This document shows positions 1 to 5,867 of a stretch of 5,886 nt of DNA, piece after piece (within the stretch, counting starts at the first letter, position 1; every line of letters starts with the position of its first letter). The stretch is from Pseudobdellovibrionaceae bacterium (lineage in GTDB: Bacteria; Bdellovibrionota; Bdellovibrionia; Bdellovibrionales; JAMPXM01), in the NCBI GenBank assembly GCA_016791465.1, contig JAEUWE010000184.1, forward strand, positions 1 through 5,886. The letters run 5' to 3'. The position numbers and the translations under genes were made by a program. Below the pieces are notes generated by a model. It searched no databases, was not told where the DNA came from, and was given only the letters and a program-made list of their open reading frames with translations.

Positions 1-24
1 TCTGAACGACTCAGGTTCTGCTAT

Positions 25-79
25 TGGCCCGCCGGCATTTCTCAGCAAATCCAAATTGTTATCCGTTTCCGGCGGGCCA
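25..79. repeat. Perfect 11-bp inverted repeat with 33-bp spacer
   Basis: TGGCCCGCCGG at 25-35 is the exact reverse complement of CCGGCGGGCCA at 69-79. The arms are very GC-rich and could form a strong hairpin or a protein-binding palindrome. No T-run follows on either strand, so it is not a standard intrinsic terminator. Its right arm lies inside the spacer of a second inverted repeat (55-64/84-93), so the two are interlocked. It sits upstream of the predicted sigma-54 start site, so it is either 3' untranslated sequence of an upstream gene outside the window or part of the control region. Its function is unknown. Confidence 0.75.
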
Positions 80-93
80 TTCAGGATAACAAT
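55..93. repeat. Perfect 10-bp inverted repeat interlocked with the 25-79 repeat
   Basis: ATTGTTATCC at 55-64 is the exact reverse complement of GGATAACAAT at 84-93, with a 19-bp spacer. The left arm lies in the loop of the 25-79 repeat and the right arm lies beyond it, so in RNA the two stems would form an H-type pseudoknot or two mutually exclusive hairpins. The right arm directly abuts the 94-112 palindrome. It could equally be a binding site for a dimeric regulator. No role is assigned. Confidence 0.7.
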
Positions 94-112
94 AGTTCAG
101 ATTTCCTGAACT
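94..112. promoter_or_regulatory. Candidate enhancer (upstream activating sequence) for a sigma-54 activator
   Basis: AGTTCAG (94-100) and CTGAACT (106-112) are perfect inverted 7-bp arms around a 5-bp spacer ATTTC. The 17-bp core with two 6-bp arms and N5 has the layout of NtrC-type activator sites. Its centre at 103 lies about 127 bp upstream of the predicted start site of the sigma-54 promoter at 204-219, a usual enhancer distance. An isolated half-site TCTGAAC is at 1-7, where the matching left arm would fall outside the window, and a related CGGAACT is at 115-121. The obvious candidate protein is the response regulator at 4461-5858; binding is inferred. Confidence 0.55.
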
Positions 113-140
113 TTCGGAACTCCCGACAACTCACCTAGAT

Positions 141-149
141 AAAAAAAAA
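141..149. other. A9 tract between enhancer and promoter
   Basis: Nine consecutive adenines lie between the palindrome centred at 103 and the sigma-54 element at 204-219. Such tracts stiffen and bend DNA, and sigma-54 activation needs looping between enhancer and promoter. I found no convincing IHF consensus here, so intrinsic curvature may play that part. This is an inference from composition and position. Confidence 0.3.
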
Positions 150-203
150 TGGCGTCCATGCCACGTAGATTCGATTTGAGCTTCGATTCGCCTTGAATTC
201 GAG

Positions 204-219
204 CGGCATCCCGATTGCT
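204..219 (+). promoter_or_regulatory. Sigma-54 (-24/-12) promoter of the YcaO operon
   Basis: The sequence CGGCATCCCGATTGCT matches the RpoN consensus TGGCACG-N4-TTGCW at the essential positions: GG at 205-206, CA at 207-208, TTGC at 215-218 and T at 219. The GG-to-GC distance is exactly the canonical 12 bases. The deviations are C for T before GG and T for C after GGCA. The predicted start site is near 230, giving a leader of about 40 nt before the GTG at 270. A palindrome at an appropriate upstream distance and a sigma-54 activator in the same operon support the call. Confidence 0.72.
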
Positions 220-257
220 CACGTATTGGGCGGTTCGCTTATTCCTGCCTAATCTAC

Positions 258-263
258 AAGGGG
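258..263 (+). promoter_or_regulatory. Ribosome binding site deciding the GTG start of the YcaO gene
   Basis: AAGGGG ends 6 nt before the GTG at 270. The next in-frame ATG, at 285, would be 21 nt from this site and has no better one of its own. This favours the GTG start. Confidence 0.7.
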
Positions 264-269
264 TCTTCA

Positions 270-1292
270 GTGCCAAGAGAATTAATGCGTGGCGCCAAAT
301 GCGCACTCAAGGGAGCTGATTCAGAATGGTGGAGCAGTTTACCCTTTCGATTCGATGACGTTCAGGTATCGAGGACTTCGAGACCGGAGGGATTTCGGCT
401 AGCGAGAGAAATCGTAAATATCGAAGCGGTTTTGAATGGTCGTGCAATCCAATCCTGCGGCGAATCCGCGACAGCCGATGGAGCCATGACAAAAGCAATC
501 GCCGAACTGATCGAGCGAATTGCCATGATCGATTGGTCGACGCGGCATCCGTCGATGAAAATCAACAGCAATGGCTGGGCAGCGCATGATACGCGCGAGG
601 CTGCAAAGAAGAATGCGGTCTTAGAACTGATCGAGCGCGATGCTGTACTTGCAAACTGGTTTACCCAGACTCCATTTGGCGAAATTGATCATTCGACTGT
701 TCCGATAGACCTTCGATTGTGGGTGGTCGACGAACTCTCGAGATCTGAATTTCCTCGACTAAGATTGTTGCTGTCGACGCAAGGCCTTGGGCCTTCTGTC
801 ACTTGCCTGTTGGTGAATAGCGACGGACATGGAGTATCCGGCCACGCAACGAGCTCGACCCTCAAAGAAAGTGTTTCCTCTGCGATATCCGAGGCGTGTC
901 GTGCCGCTCAAATGACGCTTAGAAAAGATCACTGGCTCGAATCTATCGCTTTACGTGATCGAAGCGATGAACAAGTTAGTCCAGGCGCACACGCAGTCTA
1001 CTACGCCTATCACGAAGCGTTTCCAGAATGGATATTTGGCAAAACCACTTCGTGGTATCTCGCCAATGAACAATGGACCGATCGGATTTCGAAAGTCGAT
1101 TTCGACGCGTTCGACTTTTGTGAGGTTATCACGGAGCCGATGGTGGTCGGATTCGCCAGCCATCCTTCGATCTTGCCTCTTCGATGGGGCACTACCTGTA
1201 GCGATTCCGATGTTGCTGAGACATTGAATCGTCGCCAGTTAAATTTGGGCTACGTTCGAGACATCAATTTGCATCCACACATTGTGGCATGA
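270..1292 (+). CDS. YcaO-domain protein (ATP-dependent peptide backbone cyclodehydratase/thioamidase-like)
   Basis: This 340-residue protein resembles the YcaO superfamily, whose members use ATP to activate a peptide amide for azoline, thioamide or amidine formation. The paired family signatures are visible: A-I-A-E-L-I-E-R (77-83, E79 and E82) and A-V-L-E-L-I-E-R-D-A followed by W130 (116-130, E119 and E122). A third acidic helix, S-A-I-S-E-A-C-R-A-A-Q (204-214, E208), fits the nucleotide/Mg-binding set. There is no signal peptide, so it is cytoplasmic. At 340 residues it is on the short side for a stand-alone YcaO protein. The C-terminus reads L-H-P-H-I-V-A, which looks like a degenerate form of the proline-rich (PxPxP-like) tail of azoline-forming YcaO enzymes. 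No E1/ThiF-like or TfuA partner is in the window. It is the first gene after the sigma-54 promoter and ends 13 bp before the secreted small protein. The family call is firm; the reaction and substrate are not known. Confidence 0.88.
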   Translation: MPRELMRGAKCALKGADSEWWSSLPFRFDDVQVSRTSRPEGFRLAREIVNIEAVLNGRAIQSCGESATADGAMTKAIAELIERIAMIDWSTRHPSMKINSNGWAAHDTREAAKKNAVLELIERDAVLANWFTQTPFGEIDHSTVPIDLRLWVVDELSRSEFPRLRLLLSTQGLGPSVTCLLVNSDGHGVSGHATSSTLKESVSSAISEACRAAQMTLRKDHWLESIALRDRSDEQVSPGAHAVYYAYHEAFPEWIFGKTTSWYLANEQWTDRISKVDFDAFDFCEVITEPMVVGFASHPSILPLRWGTTCSDSDVAETLNRRQLNLGYVRDINLHPHIVA

Positions 1293-1305
1293 GGGAGAAG
1301 TGACG

Positions 1306-1590
1306 ATGAACAGTTCGAAAACGGGTTTGCTAGTTGCCGCAGCTTTGCTTGGAATTGGCTCTGTGACCAACGCCTCCGATGTTGGCCTAAAGAAATTTAC
1401 GCCGCTCGAGAGTCTTCCGCCGGAGTATCGAACCTACTACTCAGAAAAGCTCCGGGACATTCAAAAGGTACAGAAGATTGACTGGTCCAAGTTTATTCCA
1501 GGCATCAACGAAAAGGGCGAGCTGATTCTGCAGGAGCGTACTGAGCACGACTTCGAGGCCATCGTCCAACCGTCCTCTATCGGTGGGTAA
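1306..1590 (+). CDS. Small secreted protein of unknown family (94 aa, Sec signal peptide)
   Basis: I do not recognise the family. The ATG at 1306 follows a good ribosome binding site (GAGGGAG, 1291-1297). An upstream in-frame TTG at 1282 would prepend eight residues, overlap the YcaO gene and spoil the signal peptide. Residues 1-23 form a classic Sec signal: K5, hydrophobic core 7-18, and likely cleavage after T-N-A (A23). The mature part is about 71 residues, highly charged, Tyr-containing (Y41, Y44, Y45), with no cysteine, no lipobox and no second membrane segment; it ends in S-S-I-G-G. Its stop overlaps the next start by 1 bp (TAATG), so it is probably translationally coupled to the binding protein. 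It could be a substrate of the YcaO enzyme, an accessory to the binding protein, or a periplasmic ligand or modulator of the kinase. The lack of Cys and a Sec signal rather than a RiPP-type leader argue against an ordinary azoline RiPP precursor. Confidence 0.85.
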   Translation: MNSSKTGLLVAAALLGIGSVTNASDVGLKKFTPLESLPPEYRTYYSEKLRDIQKVQKIDWSKFIPGINEKGELILQERTEHDFEAIVQPSSIGG

Positions 1591-3077
1591 TGGGCAGGAA
1601 GATTTCGTTCGTTTTTTTGGTCCTGTTATTTGCTCCGTTGGCCGCTGTTTCTTTGGGAGAGAAAGTTATGAGTGACGTACACGCACGGAATATACGAACG
1701 TATATGTCCTTCAGTCTTCCGGTGGATCCGGCCAATATTCGCACACTTGTCGATCTCGATATTTCATACGCATTGGCCTCAACGCTCGTTACTTGGAATG
1801 AAGATCGGCAGTTGGTATCGGGCTTAGCGGAGTCATGGGAGCCGACATCGGAAAAGGAGGTCGCTTTCAAGATCCGACCATCCGCGAAATGGTCGGACGG
1901 AAAACCAATCACGGCTCAGGAGGTCGTCAAGAGTCTACATCGTGCGAAGAAAGCTCACGGCGATGCTCTGAAGTCTCTGTACGACAACGTCACGTCGATC
2001 GAAGCGAAGGAGCCTTCGATCGTCGTGTTCAAACTGACTGGTGAAGTGGGCGCAACTGGGATCGTTCAGAAGCTTACCGAGCCCATGTATGGAGTTGTCG
2101 CGTTGAAGCCCGACGGAAGCCCCGATGTTTCCAAGACAACCGGCCCGTTTGTAGTCAAGTCTGCCTCTGAGACCGAAATCGTTCTCCAGCAAAATGAGCA
2201 CTGGATCTCCCGCCGGGAGAACATGCCGAAAATGGTTTCGATCCGTCGATCCCAATCGACCATTGGTGCCCTGCTCAACGATCCGTGGCCGAATCTCGTC
2301 GGTTCGATGTCACTGCAGACCGATACCTCGGCAGCTGAAATTGCAAAGGCCAAATATCAAATTTGGCGTCGCTCGTTGGACAAGGTCTTCTTCTTGGCCG
2401 CAGGCCCGCAAGCGACGAACGCCGACGGTCGAAGTTTGATTCAGTTCATTCAAAAGAATCTGGATCGTGGCGTGGTGACTCGTGGCCTCAACGGTTTCAA
2501 TTTAACAGACCAATTTTTCCCGCCCGGTTGCGTGCTCTTCGATCCTGACTTTAAACGACAAGAATCATCGGTGGTGTTGCCGGAAAAATTTAAAAAACGA
2601 GCGATCGAGATTTTGACGTTCGAACCATTCATGAGCTCGGTTCTGCTCGACAATGTAAAAGCGGCTCTGAAGGCTGCGGCTGGCGTCCCTCCGGTGGTTC
2701 GAAGTGTACCTCTGGGAGATCTCGAAAAATACCGGGTTGAAGGAAAATACGATCTTCTGTTAGCGGCGCTTCCAGTGAATGATCCAAACATCGATGGCTC
2801 GGTAGGATTCTTTTTTGGACTCACACCTTCGATAATTCCGAATGCTGGCGATGGACAAAAAGACTTTGCTGCAAGAGTAAAGGCGGCTCGCAAATTGGCA
2901 ACGCAGACGGAACGAAATGCTGTGTATCGCAAGGTCTTAACAGACGCCGCTCAGTCTGGGTCGATTGCTCCGATCTTTCACTACTCAACGATGGTCATAG
3001 CGAAGGACGGGATCGATCTCTCACAGGTGCCGACGACTGACGAAACCGTGGCGTTCGCGAAGGTTCAATTCAAATGA
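1590..3077 (+). CDS. Periplasmic peptide-binding protein, OppA/DppA (SBP_bac_5) type
   Basis: This 495-residue protein is an extracytoplasmic solute-binding protein of the family 5 (oligopeptide/dipeptide/nickel) class. Residues 1-23 are a Sec signal (R3, K4, hydrophobic 6-21) without a lipobox cysteine, so the mature form should be soluble in the periplasm. The family signature is clear: L-V-T-W-N (66-70), L-V-S-G-L-A-E-S-W-E (75-84), then F-K-I-R-P-S-A-K-W-S-D-G-K-P-I-T-A-Q-E-V (93-112). T-G-P-F-V-V (184-189) followed by E-I-V-L-Q-Q-N-E-H-W (196-205) is also typical. Length is close to normal for the family. Such proteins usually feed an ABC importer, but no permease or ATPase is in the window; the gene overlaps the histidine kinase by 4 bp (ATGA). 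That context suggests a role in ligand sensing, although transport genes could lie downstream. A ribosome-binding-site-like GGGAGA (1655-1660) precedes an in-frame ATG at 1668, which would give a form lacking the signal; I prefer 1590 because it supplies the signal peptide. Confidence 0.93.
   Translation: MGRKISFVFLVLLFAPLAAVSLGEKVMSDVHARNIRTYMSFSLPVDPANIRTLVDLDISYALASTLVTWNEDRQLVSGLAESWEPTSEKEVAFKIRPSAKWSDGKPITAQEVVKSLHRAKKAHGDALKSLYDNVTSIEAKEPSIVVFKLTGEVGATGIVQKLTEPMYGVVALKPDGSPDVSKTTGPFVVKSASETEIVLQQNEHWISRRENMPKMVSIRRSQSTIGALLNDPWPNLVGSMSLQTDTSAAEIAKAKYQIWRRSLDKVFFLAAGPQATNADGRSLIQFIQKNLDRGVVTRGLNGFNLTDQFFPPGCVLFDPDFKRQESSVVLPEKFKKRAIEILTFEPFMSSVLLDNVKAALKAAAGVPPVVRSVPLGDLEKYRVEGKYDLLLAALPVNDPNIDGSVGFFFGLTPSIIPNAGDGQKDFAARVKAARKLATQTERNAVYRKVLTDAAQSGSIAPIFHYSTMVIAKDGIDLSQVPTTDETVAFAKVQFK
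1996..2022 (+). repeat. Nested inverted repeats inside the binding-protein gene
   Basis: CGATCGAAG (1996-2004) is the exact reverse complement of CTTCGATCG (2014-2022). Within it CGAAGG (2005-2010) pairs with CCTTCG (2013-2018), so two alternative hairpins compete for the same bases. It lies in the coding sequence around residues 136-144. It may be a chance product of the TCGA/GATCG-rich composition of this DNA. Confidence 0.4.
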
Positions 3078-4471
3078 AGGCTCGATCAGTCGGGAGTATC
3101 CGAGATGCGCTTGAGCGAGGAATTCTTCGCCAGACGTTTATCGGCTTTGCTGCGCTTGCGGTTGTTTCCGCGGCTGCAACGTACTTACTCTTTCGATATG
3201 AAACTGCTCGAGGTCTTGAAAAGTCAGCCACCGCAGTTGCAATGGCTTTTCGAAATCGCATTCTAGAGGGCGATGCCAAAGCTGTAGAAACTCAGATTCA
3301 CGACGTACTGGGGCTTTCGGACGACGAGAAGGTATATATTCTAGATCGCGACCTGAAGCCAATCTACCGATCAGACGCGGCGGACTCGTCCAACATTCAG
3401 CCTTGTTCGGCGATCGGAGCTACTTGTTTTGGTGGTCTCTCGAGTTCAGGTCGAATCGCGCTACCGATTTACTTTGATGAAGCTCGAAGCAGCCTGTTCG
3501 GATATTTGTATTTGACTCGATCTGCGAAAATCGACTGGTTCTACCTGCTGCTGGTCTTTTCTGTGTTCGCAGGTGGATCCGTTTCTGTCCTTCTCGGAAC
3601 CCGACGGGTCGCAAGAGGATCATCAAAAATGCTTGCAGCTAGAGTTGAAGATTGGGCACTACGCCTTCGTCGCGACCCGAAAACTATTGGGAAACTCGAT
3701 GAAGCTCCATTTGCAGAATTGGTTCCGCTGCAAGAAGCAATTGAAGGGCTCACGGACCAGATTGCGGTTTATGAGAATCGCGCCGGTGAAAAGGCGACGG
3801 AATTGATTCTGCGCGGAATAGCGCATGATCTGATAAGCCCAGTTTCACAGATTCAACTTTATCTCGCGACTCTTGAGCAGCAGATGAAATTCAATTCCGG
3901 CGCGGAAGACACGCTGACGGAAATCAAACTAGCCTTTCAAAAGTTGCGGAACACCGCTACTCAAGTCAAAGCGCTGAACGAGACCTCCAGTTCGGGTAAA
4001 CCAACCGCTTTCGCAACCGCCGTGAAAGCAGAAGTCGATGTTCTCAGGAAGTCCGATGCAGTTTCTAGCAAAAACCTGTCGCTCAATCTGGAAATCGAAT
4101 CTGAAGACGTTCACTCGCTTTTAACTGAAACCGAGGTGTCACGTATTGTTCAGAATCTTGTCGAAAACGCAGCGGCAGCTTCGAATCCGAATGCAACAAT
4201 AGATATTGGCATAGGCGTAGTCGGCGCCAATGTCGTTCTCTCCGTCAAGGACATGGGCCAAGGCGTGCCGATCCATATGCAAGAGCGTGTTTTCGACCCC
4301 GATGTCACGTCGAAGCCGGCGACAGGCACTGGCCTCGGGCTTTATATCGTTAAGCAAATATGCGGAGCGAAACACGGCACGGTTCAGCTTTTAAGCTCAA
4401 AGAAAACCGGAACGATTTTTACCGTTTCAGTTCCAACAGCCGAATCGACTGGGGCAACATATGGAGCATAA
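3074..4471 (+). CDS. Membrane sensor histidine kinase
   Basis: This 465-residue inner-membrane kinase senses a periplasmic signal and autophosphorylates on histidine. Transmembrane segments are at about 21-40 and 155-175, enclosing a periplasmic domain of about 110 residues (41-154) with two cysteines, C111 and C118; its K-V-Y-I-L-D-R-D segment (86-93) is reminiscent of PAS/PDC-like sensor folds. A linker (176-245) resembling a weak HAMP or coiled-coil signal helix follows. The H-box is G-I-A-H-D-L-I-S-P with H251 as phospho-acceptor. The ATPase domain shows the N-box (N361, N365), G1 (D393-M-G-Q-G), F-box (E-R-V-F-D-P-D, 404-410) and G2 (G-T-G-L-G-L, 418-423), all apparently intact. The start overlaps the preceding stop by 4 bp (ATGA), with a weak GAAGG at 3059-3063. 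It overlaps the response regulator gene by 11 bp, so that protein is the near-certain partner. The ligand is unknown; a loaded peptide-binding protein is an attractive candidate. Confidence 0.95.
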   Translation: MKARSVGSIRDALERGILRQTFIGFAALAVVSAAATYLLFRYETARGLEKSATAVAMAFRNRILEGDAKAVETQIHDVLGLSDDEKVYILDRDLKPIYRSDAADSSNIQPCSAIGATCFGGLSSSGRIALPIYFDEARSSLFGYLYLTRSAKIDWFYLLLVFSVFAGGSVSVLLGTRRVARGSSKMLAARVEDWALRLRRDPKTIGKLDEAPFAELVPLQEAIEGLTDQIAVYENRAGEKATELILRGIAHDLISPVSQIQLYLATLEQQMKFNSGAEDTLTEIKLAFQKLRNTATQVKALNETSSSGKPTAFATAVKAEVDVLRKSDAVSSKNLSLNLEIESEDVHSLLTETEVSRIVQNLVENAAAASNPNATIDIGIGVVGANVVLSVKDMGQGVPIHMQERVFDPDVTSKPATGTGLGLYIVKQICGAKHGTVQLLSSKKTGTIFTVSVPTAESTGATYGA

Positions 4472-5858
4472 AGCGCAGCACAGAGTTCTGATGGTCGACG
4501 ACGATCTGAAAAACATTAAGGCGACGCGCGGGTTCTTTGAGATCAATGGTCTCCGCGTCTCGGCGGTACAAACCGCAGACGATGCGATTTCAGCGATACA
4601 GGCCGACGAGTACGCGCTTGTTCTTCTTGATTATCAAATGCCCGTGATGACCGGTGATACTCTAGCGAAAAAGATTCGCGAGATTCGCCCAGACCAGCAG
4701 ATTGTCATGTACTCCTGCGATCAATCCCGCCAGGCCCTAAAGGATAGCTATCGGGCTGGAGCGATCGACTTCATCGAAAAGGGTGAAGACCCGACGGTCA
4801 TTTTGTCTCGGGTTCTTTCTTATTGCCATCGCTACGACGAACAGCTTCGCACCGTTCGGCCTGCGAAGGGCGCTGGTGAAAACCGAAAGCTCATCGAGTC
4901 AGTCGGCATGGTCGGAGAATCATCTGCGTTGGCGGCGGTCGCACGCTCTATCGTGAAATTCGGGCGTGCCGGAGACGTATCCGTTCTAGTCGGAGGAGAA
5001 TCGGGAACTGGAAAAGAATTGGTCGCAAAGGCGTTGCACGACCTTTCGCCCCGAAACAAAGGACCGTTTATTGCGATTAACTGTGCGGCAATCCCGAAAG
5101 ACCTGCTTGAGTCGACGTTGTTCGGACACAAACGCGGAGCCTTCACCGGCGCTGTAACAGACCAGGATGGAAAGTTCGTGCTCGCGGATGGCGGCACACT
5201 GTTTCTTGATGAAATTGGCGATCTCTCATTAGAGCTGCAGGCAAAGCTCCTCCGTGTGCTTCAGGAGCGAGTCGTTGAACCCGTTGGTTCGCGCACTTCT
5301 AAGCGAATCAACGTGCGTATCGTCTGCGCCACCCACAAGAACATCGACGAGCTCGTACGAACCGGAAAATTCCGCGAGGACTTGATGTATCGGATCAAAA
5401 TCACAGAGATCGATCTTCCGCCTCTGCGCGAGCGTCCGGAAGACATCGAGCCATTGATTGCTCACTTCACGACGATCACGAATAAGAAGTATAAGTTCAC
5501 GCGTCACTTCCAGCACCGCACGATCGAAGTCCTACGTAAGTATTCATGGCCAGGTAACATTCGAGAGTTGATCGGCGTTGTCGAGCGACATCTGATTAAT
5601 TCGGAAGATGCGATTGTTCGAGTTGAGGATCTCGATGTTCATATTTCTCAACCAGTAGACAACGACAACAAGCCATTCTTGACCATTGCGCAGCTAGAGG
5701 ATGAACATCACAAGGCTAAAATGAAGCACATTTTGAATACGATCGACAGTTCTGGAACGAAGGTCGAAGCAGCGCGACGATTGGGAATTAAACCCAACCA
5801 TCTTCAATATCTGCTGAATGAGTCGAAAGCTGCGAAATCATCAGAAGCTCAACGATAG
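4461..5858 (+). CDS. NtrC-family sigma-54-dependent response regulator
   Basis: This 465-residue protein is a bacterial enhancer-binding protein of the usual three-domain type and typical length. The receiver domain (about 8-125) has the acidic cluster D13-D15, phospho-acceptor D57 (L-V-L-L-D-Y-Q-M-P) and K107. The AAA+ domain (about 148-378) has Walker A G-E-S-G-T-G-K-E (179-186), the sigma-54 contact loop G-A-F-T-G-A (226-231), Walker B G-G-T-L-F-L-D-E (244-251), the R-E-D-L-M-Y-R segment with candidate arginine fingers R305 and R311, and W-P-G-N-I-R-E-L (363-370). A C-terminal Fis-type helix-turn-helix lies at about 433-453 (V-E-A-A-R-R-L-G-I). All catalytic and sigma-54 contact motifs are intact, so it should be a true activator rather than a repressor-like variant. 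GGGG at 4451-4454 serves as ribosome binding site inside the kinase gene. The likely partner is the kinase at 3074-4471, and the likely target is the promoter at 204-219 through the palindrome at 94-112. Confidence 0.97.
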   Translation: MEHKAQHRVLMVDDDLKNIKATRGFFEINGLRVSAVQTADDAISAIQADEYALVLLDYQMPVMTGDTLAKKIREIRPDQQIVMYSCDQSRQALKDSYRAGAIDFIEKGEDPTVILSRVLSYCHRYDEQLRTVRPAKGAGENRKLIESVGMVGESSALAAVARSIVKFGRAGDVSVLVGGESGTGKELVAKALHDLSPRNKGPFIAINCAAIPKDLLESTLFGHKRGAFTGAVTDQDGKFVLADGGTLFLDEIGDLSLELQAKLLRVLQERVVEPVGSRTSKRINVRIVCATHKNIDELVRTGKFREDLMYRIKITEIDLPPLRERPEDIEPLIAHFTTITNKKYKFTRHFQHRTIEVLRKYSWPGNIRELIGVVERHLINSEDAIVRVEDLDVHISQPVDNDNKPFLTIAQLEDEHHKAKMKHILNTIDSSGTKVEAARRLGIKPNHLQYLLNESKAAKSSEAQR

Positions 5859-5862
5859 GAGG
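5857..5862 (+). promoter_or_regulatory. Strong ribosome binding site for the next gene
   Basis: AGGAGG overlaps the regulator's TAG stop and sits 5 nt before a GTG at 5868. This near-perfect Shine-Dalgarno sequence is the best one in the window and supports a real gene continuing past the edge. Confidence 0.65.
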
Positions 5863-5867
5863 CTTTC

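Noticed and set aside
25..79. Intrinsic terminator for an upstream gene
   Set aside because: The stem is strong but the spacer is 33 bases and no T-run follows on either strand.
55..93. LacI operator (GGATAACAAT is identical to one half of lacO)
   Set aside because: The spacing between the two half-sites is 19 bp and nothing in the cluster is lac- or LacI-related; the resemblance is coincidental.
1..101. Integron attC site or MITE with terminal inverted repeats TCTGAAC/GTTCAGA
   Set aside because: The ends do not fit the attC core (RYYYAAC/GTTRRRY), no integrase or cassette structure is seen and no target duplication is recognisable.
141..204. IHF binding site between enhancer and promoter
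   Set aside because: No acceptable match to WATCAANNNNTTR on either strand; only an A-tract is present.
97..306. Divergent small gene on the minus strand across the control region
   Set aside because: No recognisable family or convincing ribosome binding site, and it overlaps the palindrome, promoter and the YcaO start.
1282..1305. TTG start adding eight residues to the small secreted protein
   Set aside because: It overlaps the end of the YcaO gene, lacks a ribosome binding site and would put charged residues before a clean signal peptide; ATG 1306 has GAGGGAG at good spacing.
2450..2932. 160-residue minus-strand open frame (also 1577-1912 and 4832-5197)
   Set aside because: They lie wholly or almost wholly within clearly recognised plus-strand genes and encode low-complexity Ser/Arg/Pro-rich sequence without domains; they are antisense shadows.
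4461..5858. Possibility that the regulator is a sigma-54-independent NtrC variant
   Set aside because: GAFTGA (226-231), Walker A and Walker B are all intact, so sigma-54 activation is expected.
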